Source of the DNA: Anaerococcus porci
GTDB lineage: Bacteria; Bacillota; Clostridia; Tissierellales; Peptoniphilaceae
Assembly: GCF_009696575.1 (NCBI RefSeq)
Contig: NZ_VULQ01000001.1
Span: forward strand, 1 to 64,000
DNA length: 64,000 nucleotides
Direction of reading: 5' to 3'
Within the stretch, counting starts at the first letter, position 1. Each line of letters opens with the position of its first letter. The translations under genes and the position numbers were made by a program. The notes beneath the pieces were generated by a model, which was given only the letters and a program-made list of their open reading frames with translations, made no database searches and was not told the DNA's origin. Positions 34,132 through 45,061 of the stretch are shown one piece after another.

Positions 34132-35604
34132 ATGAATAAGATAAAGAAAATTTCTATATTGTTTTTAATTTTTATATTAACATCTTGTAGCTTTGGAAGA
34201 CCAGAAGATGTAACTGAATTAATAGAAACACCTAAAATTGAAGATCCTATCCTTAAAGGAACTTGGGAAGTAAAGGAAATTAAGAGTACATCAAATAACA
34301 AGAATTCGGATAAGATTAAAAAAGGAGATATTCTATATATTGACAATGACCTAGTGGCATTAAATGATGACTATGCATATCCTCCTAAGTTTTCATCAAA
34401 ATATGTTGACCTAAATTCATATTTACAAAGTAGAAGTATAGATAAGAATATATTTGATAAAGATAATGTAGAGGTATTATCTGCAAGCCAAGGTGAGCTT
34501 TATTCAAAGGACTTTATAAAACTTTCAAATCAAGAGATTTTTATGATAGTAGATAATGCCATTATAGTTTTTGAAAAAATTGATGACAATGTTAGCAGGA
34601 GTATAGTAGAAAAATATGCCAAAAGAGCATCTAAGGAAAGAACCACTACAAAAAGTGGTAAAAAAGTAGAAGGAGATATATGTGTTTTAATAGGTGTTAG
34701 AGAAAGAATAGATACTGAATCATCTCCTAATTATTATTACTATACCTATTGCGTAAGAATTGACCCTAACAGGATGGCTAGAGTTGAAAAAGCAGAGCAT
34801 ATTTATTTTCCAAATAAACAAGAATTTTGGAGACTAAAATGTGAGTTGAATCCGCAAAGTAAAAAATATGATAGCTTTAAAGCCTATCCTATAAAATTAG
34901 AAAAGGAATTAAGTAAGAAAGAAAATCAAGAAAAATACAAGTTTATAAATAGAGATTTAGACCTAAAGATTAATTTTGTAAATGAAGATTATATATCATT
35001 TGATTATAATTTAGTTTCAGATAAGTCTCCAATTAATAAATATGCTATGGTTAAGACAGATGAATTAAAATCTAATACATTTATGACTATTAATGAGTAT
35101 GCTGGCGATGAAAAAAGCAAACAGGTGTTTAAAAATCTTGTTTATGAACAAGTTAATAGTAATTTTGGTTCTGTAGATGAGGATAAAATGGCTTATGATT
35201 ATACTAATTTTGGTTTGATAAGAAATCTTGGCTTATGGCAATTTCAGTCATCTTATCATTTAGAAAGGGATGGAGCTATAGAACAAAAATCTTTTCCTAT
35301 TGATATTGCTTTAAGAGAGAATTTAATAGATCAAGATAATAAAGAAATAACAGTTGATCAAATCAAAAATTTAAACTACCAAGCCAAGGACTATTTCGAA
35401 CTTGTAAACGGACAATATGTAGTTGTACAAAGTCCTGATGAGATTTTATTTTATCATATAAAAAATGGTCTTATAGACACAAATCCCAAATTTTCTATTC
35501 AATTACAAAATCCTAGTCAAATAATAATGTTTGAACAAGGATTAGGATCATATGCTGAAAAATGGGAAGATTCATTCAATGCTAACAATGTTATAATACA
35601 CTAA
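34132..35604 (+). CDS. Lipoprotein of unknown function, linked to the two-component system
   Basis: 490 residues. A type II signal peptide MNKIKKISILFLIFILTSC with the lipobox LTSC puts the lipid-modified Cys at residue 19. The mature part is soluble and Lys/Asp-rich, with no family I recognise; segments such as VCVLIGVRERIDTESSPNYYY suggest beta structure. The start at 34132 follows the kinase stop (TAATATG). The position suggests a sensor accessory or a target of the system, like lipoproteins that modulate cell-envelope kinases, but this is inference. Confidence 0.75.
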   Translation: MNKIKKISILFLIFILTSCSFGRPEDVTELIETPKIEDPILKGTWEVKEIKSTSNNKNSDKIKKGDILYIDNDLVALNDDYAYPPKFSSKYVDLNSYLQSRSIDKNIFDKDNVEVLSASQGELYSKDFIKLSNQEIFMIVDNAIIVFEKIDDNVSRSIVEKYAKRASKERTTTKSGKKVEGDICVLIGVRERIDTESSPNYYYYTYCVRIDPNRMARVEKAEHIYFPNKQEFWRLKCELNPQSKKYDSFKAYPIKLEKELSKKENQEKYKFINRDLDLKINFVNEDYISFDYNLVSDKSPINKYAMVKTDELKSNTFMTINEYAGDEKSKQVFKNLVYEQVNSNFGSVDEDKMAYDYTNFGLIRNLGLWQFQSSYHLERDGAIEQKSFPIDIALRENLIDQDNKEITVDQIKNLNYQAKDYFELVNGQYVVVQSPDEILFYHIKNGLIDTNPKFSIQLQNPSQIIMFEQGLGSYAEKWEDSFNANNVIIH

Positions 35605-35612
35605 TTAGTTAA

Positions 35613-35642
35613 TTGACTTAAAAGATTGATATTTGATAACAT
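35613..35642 (+). promoter_or_regulatory. Possible promoter of rdgB
   Basis: TTGACT (35613-35618), an 18-bp spacer and TAACAT (35637-35642) lie between the lipoprotein stop and rdgB. The -35 is good, the -10 weak. Confidence 0.35.
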
Positions 35643-35660
35643 ATTAATAAAGAGGTAAAT

Positions 35661-36254
35661 ATGAAACTTATTCTAGCAACATCTAATAAAGACAAGGTAA
35701 GAGAAATAAAAAAAATTCTAGATGACAAGATTAATATATTTAGTCCTGGCGATTTAAATATTGATAGCTTTGAAGTTGTTGAAGACGGAAAGACACTTAA
35801 AGAAAATGCCTACAAAAAAGCGAAGGCTATATATGATATTACAAATTTACCAACTCTCGCTGATGATACAGGACTATTTGTAAAATCACTTGATTTTAGA
35901 CCAGGTGTATATTCTCATAGGTATGCAAATGAAAATCCAACTTATAAAGAAAATAGAGATAAGCTTTTATCTGAACTTAAAGATAAAGACAACAGACAAG
36001 CATATTTTATGACTGTACTTTGTTTTATAGATTCTAGAGGCAAAGATTATTATTTTGAAGGAAGAATAAATGGTGAAATAAGTCATAGAGAACATGGAGA
36101 TAAGGATTTTGGTTATGATCAAATATTTAGGGTAAATAGTAAAACTTTTGGAGAAATGAAAGAAGAAGAAAAAAATTCATATAGTCATAGGGCAAAAGCC
36201 TTGGATAAGTTTAAAAATTTTATTAAAAATAATTATGAAAGTATTAGTAGTTAG
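35661..36254 (+). CDS. rdgB: XTP/dITP diphosphohydrolase (Ham1/RdgB)
   Basis: Removes non-canonical purine nucleotides (dITP, XTP) from the pool. 197 residues. Family motifs: ATSNKDKVREIKKIL, LADDTGLFVKSLDFRPGVYS, YFEGRINGEI and FGYDQIF, then SHRAKALDKF. AGAGG precedes the ATG. The last 20 bases overlap the phosphoesterase gene, the usual rdgB-yfcE/MJ0936-like pairing. Confidence 0.95.
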   Translation: MKLILATSNKDKVREIKKILDDKINIFSPGDLNIDSFEVVEDGKTLKENAYKKAKAIYDITNLPTLADDTGLFVKSLDFRPGVYSHRYANENPTYKENRDKLLSELKDKDNRQAYFMTVLCFIDSRGKDYYFEGRINGEISHREHGDKDFGYDQIFRVNSKTFGEMKEEEKNSYSHRAKALDKFKNFIKNNYESISS

Positions 36255-36711
36255 TGATACACATGGATATGTTGATGATGTACTTAAGTTTTTAAATACA
36301 AACAAGGTAAATCTCATAATACATGCTGGTGATTTTAGTGAAGATGCATTGAAAATCAAAAGTATATCAGGGATAAAAACTCTTCGGGTTAAGGGAAATA
36401 ACGACTATTTGGACAATACTAGCCCTGACCAAAGAATAATAAATATATATAATCACAGGATATTACTTGTTCATGGACATAAGGAAAATGTGTATTATTC
36501 TAAAAATTCATTAATAGATAAAGCGATAGAAAATGAGTGTGAGATGGTGATTTTTGGCCATACTCACACCTATTGTGAAGATTATGACGAAAACTTTAAT
36601 ATAATTCTATTAAATCCAGGCTCAGTATCCTTGCCTAGAGATATGATTAAGAGTATGGCAATGATTGAGATAAATGATTATATTAAAATTAAGAAAATTT
36701 GTATAAATTAA
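36235..36711 (+). CDS. MJ0936/YfcE-family metallophosphoesterase
   Basis: 158 residues, a calcineurin-like phosphodiesterase. Metal ligands are visible in SDTHG, HAGD, GNND, LVHGH and FGHTH. The small size is typical of the YfcE/MJ0936 group. It overlaps rdgB by 20 bases. The physiological substrate is not known. Confidence 0.92.
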   Translation: MKVLVVSDTHGYVDDVLKFLNTNKVNLIIHAGDFSEDALKIKSISGIKTLRVKGNNDYLDNTSPDQRIINIYNHRILLVHGHKENVYYSKNSLIDKAIENECEMVIFGHTHTYCEDYDENFNIILLNPGSVSLPRDMIKSMAMIEINDYIKIKKICIN

Positions 36712-36722
36712 GGGTTTATAAA

Positions 36723-37049
36723 ATGACAGGTTTAATAAATTTAGTGGTAGATAACTTTTCAAGTTTAATAATTCTACCAATTTTAACAATGATAATTATA
36801 GCTATAACAGTTGTTATTTCGAAAACAAGTGAAAGCAGAAGTGCAAAATTTTATCCGTCTATAGCTTTTGGTATTGTTTCTATAGTGCTAGCTATTTTCT
36901 CATATATTAATTTTACTAAGGATATAGGACTTAATGTTGCTTTTGTATCTATATCATTAGCTACAGCTTCTATAGTTGGAATTATAACAGCAGTAATAAT
37001 TAATTTAATTGATGGCCTAAAATTGACATATAAAGATAATAATAAATAA
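36723..37049 (+). CDS. Small membrane protein of unknown function
   Basis: 108 residues with three hydrophobic segments (about 12-36, 48-64 and 72-97). The hydrophilic ends are short. I see no family motif. The start at 36723 fits AGGG nine to twelve bases upstream; an earlier in-frame ATG at 36699 lies inside the phosphoesterase gene. It sits between the phosphoesterase and a HAD phosphatase with small gaps, so it is probably in the same operon. Confidence 0.6.
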   Translation: MTGLINLVVDNFSSLIILPILTMIIIAITVVISKTSESRSAKFYPSIAFGIVSIVLAIFSYINFTKDIGLNVAFVSISLATASIVGIITAVIINLIDGLKLTYKDNNK

Positions 37050-37058
37050 GGAAAAGTT

Positions 37059-37802
37059 ATGGGAAAGAATAAAGCTGCTTTTTTTGATATCGATGGTACT
37101 CTTTTTAGAAATTCACTTTTAATTGAGCATTTTTACTTATTAACAAAAAACAATATCATAGACAATAAGGCTTGGTATGAATATATAAAACCACTTTACC
37201 AAAAATATCAAGATAGGAAAGGCTCATATGAAGATTATCTAGATAAAGCATCAATTTTATATCAAAAAAACTTAATAGGTCTTGATAAATCAACTATAGA
37301 CAAATATGCAAAGATAGCAATAGATATAAATAAAAGTAAAATTTATAGAATTACTAAAAATGCTATAAAATATCATAAAGAAAATGGCTATAAGGTTTTT
37401 GTTATATCAGGATCTCCTGACTTTTTGGTAAAAGAGTTTGCAAAACTTTATGGAGCTGATCATACTATTGCAACTAAATATATTTTTGATGAGGATAAAA
37501 AATTCACAGGAGAAATTTATCCAATGTGGGATTCAAAAAATAAGGAAAAATCAATAGATTTTTTAAAAGATAAGTATGATATAGATCTTAATAATTCTCA
37601 TGCTTATGGAGATACAAATGGTGATTTTTCAATGTTTGTAAAAGTAGGCTTTGCTCATGCAATTAATCCAAGTTATGAATTAATCCACAATCTCAATGAG
37701 GTAAATAAAATTAGAGACAAAACTTTAATCCATATTGAGAGAAAAGATGTTAATTATACATTCTCATTAAAAGATTTAATGGTAGAATTTAAAAAATTTT
37801 AA
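37059..37802 (+). CDS. HAD-IB-family phosphatase (SerB-like)
   Basis: 247 residues. HAD motif I is AFFDIDGTLFRNS (nucleophile Asp in DxDGT), motif II VISGSPDFL, and motif III/IV AYGDTNGDFSMF. The helical cap between motifs I and II matches the HAD-IB group that includes phosphoserine phosphatases and related enzymes. The substrate is not clear. AAGGAAAAG precedes the ATG. Confidence 0.88.
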   Translation: MGKNKAAFFDIDGTLFRNSLLIEHFYLLTKNNIIDNKAWYEYIKPLYQKYQDRKGSYEDYLDKASILYQKNLIGLDKSTIDKYAKIAIDINKSKIYRITKNAIKYHKENGYKVFVISGSPDFLVKEFAKLYGADHTIATKYIFDEDKKFTGEIYPMWDSKNKEKSIDFLKDKYDIDLNNSHAYGDTNGDFSMFVKVGFAHAINPSYELIHNLNEVNKIRDKTLIHIERKDVNYTFSLKDLMVEFKKF

Positions 37803-37840
37803 TTGAAATAAAAAATGAATATTTTTAAATTGCAAATTTT

Positions 37841-37870
37841 TTGTTAGCTAAATTTTGAGTTTATTATACA
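37841..37870 (+). promoter_or_regulatory. Possible promoter in the 37803-38000 gap
   Basis: TTGTTA (37841-37846), an 18-bp spacer, TATACA (37865-37870). The ~200-base gap between the HAD gene and the next gene is very AT-rich and contains no ORF; nothing else distinctive is visible in it. Confidence 0.35.
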
Positions 37871-38000
37871 ATAATGACTACATTATGAATAATATTTACT
37901 TATTTTTTAGCTATTTTATTTTATGAACAAATATATATAAATAATTTTATTTGATTTTATGTTAAAATTTATTTACAGACTAATAAGAGGGATATATCAA

Positions 38001-38706
38001 ATGACATCAAGTGCGAAAAAAAAACCAATAATTGAAAAACTTGAATATAATTATTTAATAAAAGATGACATCTCATCATTAAATACACTGATGTCTTTAT
38101 ACGATGATATCAAATTTTCTGATTTTGATAAGTCTAATTTTCAAATAAGAAAATACATTTTAAAAAATATTAAAAGAAACTTTTGGTACTTATCAGATAT
38201 TGATCAGGTCTTAAGAAGTTTAAATCAAACAATAGGTGATGATTTAAATAGGTTTGAATTTCTTTTATCATTAAAAAGTGAATTTAAGGCCTTTGAAAAT
38301 AAGAAATTGATTGATAAGTTAGAATACCTTGCTATAGAATATTATGGGGTATCTTTTTTATTTGAAGAAAAAGAGATTTTTACTGAAACAAACGAAAAAA
38401 TTTCTTTAATTAAAAATGAATTTAAAAAAATTACTTTCAATGATAAGAATTTAATTGCAAATATTAGAAAAAATGTGAAAAAATATTCTGACACTTATCT
38501 AAAATTTAAGGTATTAAATATAGATGTTAACACTAATAAGCAATTAGCATTTGATATGGATTTAATATACACTGAAGATATAACTTTAAAACAAGCACAA
38601 GAAATTAATGATAAGTTAACAAATCACTTATACAATGTAGCTGTTGAAGTTTATGCTGAGTATTATTGGAAAGGGCTTTGCAAAGAAGTAATAAATAGAT
38701 ATCATT
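38001..38706 (+). CDS. Uncharacterised soluble protein
   Basis: About 235 residues, Lys/Asp/Leu-rich, with predicted helices throughout and no signal peptide or membrane segment when started at 38001. That start is supported by AAGAGGG about nine bases upstream; the upstream ATG at 37959 would add a 14-residue basic segment. I recognise no domain. The C-terminal part (YTEDITLKQAQEINDKLTNH) looks like a helix pair. It stands alone between a gap with a possible promoter and a strong terminator, just before ruvC. Confidence 0.6.
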
Positions 38707-38727
38707 AAAGGGCAGGAGCCCTTTTTT
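38707..38727 (+). terminator. Rho-independent terminator before ruvC
   Basis: AAAGGGC (38707-38713) and GCCCTTT (38718-38724) form a 7-bp stem with an AGGA loop and a six-T tail. The first stem bases overlap the stop codon of the preceding gene. Confidence 0.92.
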
Positions 38728-38747
38728 AATTGTTAAGAAGGTGGATA

Positions 38748-39242
38748 ATGATTATATTAGGAATAGATCCAGGAATAGCAATCATGGGTTATGGTGTTTT
38801 AGAAACTAAAGGAAATAGAATAAGAGTTTTAGAAAATGGAGTTATTACAACTTCATCAAAAAGTAAAACACCAGAAAGATTAAAACATTTATATGATAAT
38901 TTAGAGCAGATTATTTGTGAATTTAAACCAGATGAGTTTGCAATTGAAGAGTTATTTTTCAATCAAAATGTAAAAACTGCTATAACTGTTGGACATGCTA
39001 GGGGAGTTCAAATTTTATGTGCACAAAATTATAATTTGCCTATTTATGAATATACTCCTCTTCAAATAAAACAGGCTATTACAGGATTTGGAAGAGCATC
39101 TAAAACCCAGATGCAAAAGACAGTTACTACTTTGCTAAATTTGAGTCAGATACCAAAGCCAGATGACGCTGCAGATGCTTTAGCAATTGCTCTAACACAA
39201 GTATTTAGTCAAAGATTTAAAGAACAATTTAGGATGAATTAA
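38748..39242 (+). CDS. ruvC: Holliday junction resolvase RuvC
   Basis: Endonuclease that cuts Holliday junctions moved by RuvAB. About 164 residues. ILGIDPGIAIMGYGV carries the first catalytic Asp, AIEELFF the Glu, and DDAADALAIAL the C-terminal acidic pair. The start at 38748 follows AGAAGGTGG; the open frame reaches back to 38730 without a better start. Its TAA overlaps the ruvA ATG by one base, so all three ruv genes are contiguous. Confidence 0.96.
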   Translation: MIILGIDPGIAIMGYGVLETKGNRIRVLENGVITTSSKSKTPERLKHLYDNLEQIICEFKPDEFAIEELFFNQNVKTAITVGHARGVQILCAQNYNLPIYEYTPLQIKQAITGFGRASKTQMQKTVTTLLNLSQIPKPDDAADALAIALTQVFSQRFKEQFRMN

Positions 39243-39832
39243 TGATAAGTTATATAATTGGAGAGGTAAAATACATTAATGAAGATAGTTTTATTATTGA
39301 AAATAAAAATCTTGGATTTTTGATAAATTCTTCATTAAACACTATTAGTAAGCTTGAAATTAACAGTGAATATAAGATATTTACTAAAATGAATGTAAGA
39401 GAAGATGATATATCTTTATTTGGATTCTCTTCTAAAGAAGAGCTTGAAATGTTTGAACTTTTAACTAGTGTATCAACCATTGGACCTAAAAATGCTATAG
39501 CAGTTTTATCATCTTTAAATGTAGATAAGATTAAATTTGCCATAATTAATAACGATATAGATACACTAATTAAGGCTAAAGGTATAGGTAAAAAAACAGC
39601 ATCAAGAATTATACTCGAGCTTGTTGATAAGGTTAAGAAGATGCCAATAAACAATATTGATGATTATGAAATAAATACTACAAAAACCAATAGTGAGATT
39701 AATGTAGCAAGAGAGGCTTTATTAAATCTTGGGTATGAAAGAAATAGTATAGATAAGGTATTATTTGACTTAAAGGATACTGATCTTACATTAGAAGAAA
39801 TAATAAAGGAAAGCTTAAAAAAGATGATTTAG
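39242..39832 (+). CDS. ruvA: Holliday junction DNA helicase subunit RuvA
   Basis: Junction-binding partner of RuvB. 196 residues. N-terminal OB fold, then two helix-hairpin-helix motifs (SVSTIGPKNAIAVLS and AKGIGKKTASRIILEL, about residues 72-130), and the C-terminal RuvB-binding domain (AREALLNLGYERNSIDKVL). The start codon overlaps the ruvC stop as TAATG. Confidence 0.96.
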   Translation: MISYIIGEVKYINEDSFIIENKNLGFLINSSLNTISKLEINSEYKIFTKMNVREDDISLFGFSSKEELEMFELLTSVSTIGPKNAIAVLSSLNVDKIKFAIINNDIDTLIKAKGIGKKTASRIILELVDKVKKMPINNIDDYEINTTKTNSEINVAREALLNLGYERNSIDKVLFDLKDTDLTLEEIIKESLKKMI

Positions 39833-39841
39833 GGTGATTTA

Positions 39842-40850
39842 ATGTATGATAATAATGATAGGATAGTAGGCAGTAATGAACAGTTGAATGATTCATACAA
39901 GGAGCTATCTATTAGACCTAAATGGTTAAAAGACTATATAGGACAAGATAAAGCAAAGGAAAAACTTAAAATATTTATAGAATCGTCTCTGAAAAGAGGA
40001 GAATCTTTAGATCATGTTTTGTTACAAGGTCCCCCAGGACTTGGTAAAACTACTCTTTCTAATATAATAGCTAATGAATTAGGTGTAAACATTAGAATTA
40101 CAAGTGGTCCTGCTATAGAAAGACCATCGGATCTTGCAAGTATTCTTACAAATTTAGATAAGGGAGATGTTTTATTTATTGATGAAATACATAGGATAAA
40201 TAGATCAGTAGAAGAAATACTTTATCCAGCTATGGAAGATTTTGCTTTGGATATTATAGTAGGTAAGGGACCAAATGCCCAATCTATAAGGATTGATCTA
40301 GAGAAATTTACTTTAGTTGGTGCGACAACAAGAGCAGGAATGCTTTCTGCGCCTTTAAGAGATAGGTTTGGTGTTCTTTTATCGTTAAATCTATACAATA
40401 ATGAAGATTTGACTCGAATTGTAAAAAGATCTGCTGGTATATTAGATATATCTATAGAAGATAGTGGAGCATATGAAATAGCAAGAAGGAGTAGGGGAAC
40501 TCCTAGAATTGCCAACAGACTATTAAGAAGAGTAAGAGACTATGCAATAGTCAAGAAAGATGAAATAATCGATTATGAGACATCCTGTGAAGGATTAGAG
40601 CTATTAGAAGTTGACAATATGGGTCTTGATAGTATGGATAAAAAAATTATACTTACAATGTATGAAAATTTTTCTGGAGGACCTGTGGGTATTGATACAA
40701 TAGCTGCTTCAACAGGAATAGAAAATGTCACTATAGAAGATGTTTATGAACCTTATCTTCTTCAAATAGGATTTTTAACAAGAACTCCTAGGGGTAGAAT
40801 GCTTACTAAAAAGGCTTATAGACACTATAATTTGAAATATGAGGATAAGA

Positions 40851-40864
<14 letters not shown>
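39842..40864 (+). CDS. ruvB: Holliday junction branch migration ATPase RuvB
   Basis: AAA+ motor of branch migration, 340 residues. Walker [12 protein letters not shown], Walker [11 protein letters not shown], sensor 1 VGATTRAG, arginine finger region PLRDRFGV and a C-terminal winged helix ending in [15 protein letters not shown] is upstream of the ATG. The end overlaps queA by 14 bases. Confidence 0.97.
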
Positions 40865-43256
<2,392 letters not shown>

Positions 43257-43265
<9 letters not shown>

Positions 43266-43280
43266 TGCCTCTTTCTTTAT
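43257..43280 (+). terminator. Short terminator after yajC
   Basis: GAGGC (43257-43261) pairs with GCCTC (43267-43271), loop TTAAT, followed by TTTCTTTAT. It includes the yajC stop. The stem is short but GC-rich. Confidence 0.65.
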
Positions 43281-43294
43281 ATTAACTATAAAAA

Positions 43295-43303
43295 TGGTAT
43301 AAT
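43295..43303 (+). promoter_or_regulatory. Extended -10 promoter of recJ operon
   Basis: TGGTATAAT (43295-43303) is a perfect TATAAT with a TGn extension, 22 bases before the recJ start. No good -35 is seen at 17 bp, which fits an extended -10 promoter. Confidence 0.5.
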
Positions 43304-43324
43304 TTAATAACAAGAGAGGTAATA

Positions 43325-45055
43325 ATGAATAAGTGGTATATATTTAATAAAAAAAACAATTACAAAGAAAATCTAAAAAATAAAAATATAAGTAAACTTC
43401 AAGCTTTGATATTAGCCAATAGAGATATTTTAGATCCGAAAGTTGTGGATTCTTTTATAAATCCAAGCCTAGATAAACTTCATGACCCTTATTTATTACC
43501 TGATATGAAAGAAGCAATTGATTTAATAGTTGATACTATGGAAAAGGGTGAATCTATCAGAATATTTGGTGATTATGATCAAGATGGAATTAGTTCGGTT
43601 ATGACCCTCCTAGATGGTTTATTATATTTTTATGATGATATTAGCTATGATATACCAGATAGGGTAATGGATGGTTATGGCATAAGTGACAGGATGATAG
43701 ATGAGGCTATAGATGAAAGGGTAAGTCTAATTATTACTTGCGATAATGGTATTACTGCAATAGAACAAGTAAAAAAACTCAGAGAAAATGGCATAAATGT
43801 TATTGTAACTGACCATCATCAAGTAAAAAAAGAAGGTGATAGTGAGTGGTTAAGACAAATCTTGCCAGACGCTAATGCAGTAATTAATCCAAAAAGATTA
43901 GATAGTACTTATCCTTTTGATGACTTATGTGGGGCTGGTATAAGTTTTAAGTTGATGCAGGCTCTATATAAGAGACTTGATGCAGATGAAAATTACCTAT
44001 ATGATTTGTTGGAATATGTAGCTATGGGTACAGTTTGTGATATAGTTTCATTGACAGACGAAAATAGGATTTTTGTTATAGAAGGTTTAAAAAGGATTAA
44101 TAATACTTATAAATTAGCAATAAAAGCACTTTTAGATGAAAACTCTTGGAATAAAGAGGTTACTGCATATACTCTAGGTTTTGTAATAGGTCCATGTATG
44201 AATGCAAGTGGAAGACTTTCTACAGCAAAGCTTGCTGTAGATTTAATGTTAGAACAAGATTCAGAAAAGATTATTACATATGCTAGAAAACTTGTAAGCT
44301 TAAATAATGAGAGGAAAGATTTAACACAAGAAGGTCTTCTAAAGACTTTAGATATAATTAATGATTATAAATTATATAATGATGATATTATAATAGTTCA
44401 TACTCCAAATATTGAAGAAAGTATTTGTGGTATAATTGCTGGAAGGATTAAGGAAAAATACAACAAGCCTTCCATAGTTTTTACAGAAAGTAAAGATAGG
44501 TCAATTTTAAAGGGATCAGGTAGAAGTATTGAAGCTTATAATATTTATAAGCAAGTATATGTTTTAAGTAGTATGTTAGAGTCATTTGGAGGTCATCCAA
44601 TGGCTTGTGGACTTTCTATTAAGAAAGATTTAATAAATGATTTTAGGTTAAAACTTAATAATAAATCGCCATTAAAAGAATGCGATTTTGAAACTATAAT
44701 CAATATAGATGCTAGAATTCCTATAGAGAAAATATCATTGGAGTTTGCCCAAAGTTTAAATAATTTTGAACCATATGGAAAAGATAATCCAAAAGCAAAA
44801 TTTGCGGACAAAGATTTAGCTATTAAATCAATAGATATAATTGGCAAAAATAAAGATATATTGAAGCTTATTCTAAGTAAAAATGGTAGAGATATAAATG
44901 CTATAAAATTTAGTGCAGTAGAAGATTATAAATATCTTGTGGATAAATTTGGCTCAAATATAGTTGGCTCAAAGATTGACGCTGTATTTTATCCAGAGAT
45001 AAATGAATTTAGAAATAAAAAAAGCTTACAACTAAGGCTTATTGATATAAGGTAG
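43325..45055 (+). CDS. recJ: Single-stranded-DNA exonuclease RecJ
   Basis: 5'-3' exonuclease of recombination and repair, 576 residues. DHH-family motifs: FGDYDQDGISSV (motif I), ITCDNGI (II), VTDHHQVKKEG (DHH, III) and the DHHA1 domain with KGSGRSIEAYNIY and SFGGHPMACGLSI. A C-terminal OB region follows. AGAGAGG is upstream of the ATG. It precedes the RSH gene by six bases. Confidence 0.94.
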   Translation: MNKWYIFNKKNNYKENLKNKNISKLQALILANRDILDPKVVDSFINPSLDKLHDPYLLPDMKEAIDLIVDTMEKGESIRIFGDYDQDGISSVMTLLDGLLYFYDDISYDIPDRVMDGYGISDRMIDEAIDERVSLIITCDNGITAIEQVKKLRENGINVIVTDHHQVKKEGDSEWLRQILPDANAVINPKRLDSTYPFDDLCGAGISFKLMQALYKRLDADENYLYDLLEYVAMGTVCDIVSLTDENRIFVIEGLKRINNTYKLAIKALLDENSWNKEVTAYTLGFVIGPCMNASGRLSTAKLAVDLMLEQDSEKIITYARKLVSLNNERKDLTQEGLLKTLDIINDYKLYNDDIIIVHTPNIEESICGIIAGRIKEKYNKPSIVFTESKDRSILKGSGRSIEAYNIYKQVYVLSSMLESFGGHPMACGLSIKKDLINDFRLKLNNKSPLKECDFETIINIDARIPIEKISLEFAQSLNNFEPYGKDNPKAKFADKDLAIKSIDIIGKNKDILKLILSKNGRDINAIKFSAVEDYKYLVDKFGSNIVGSKIDAVFYPEINEFRNKKSLQLRLIDIR

Positions 45056-45061
45056 GTACCT

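Noticed and set aside
37953-38000. Basic N-terminal extension MLKFIYRLIRGIYQ of the unknown gene as a membrane anchor or peptide
   Set aside because: A better ribosome site points to 38001, and the segment is too short for a membrane helix.
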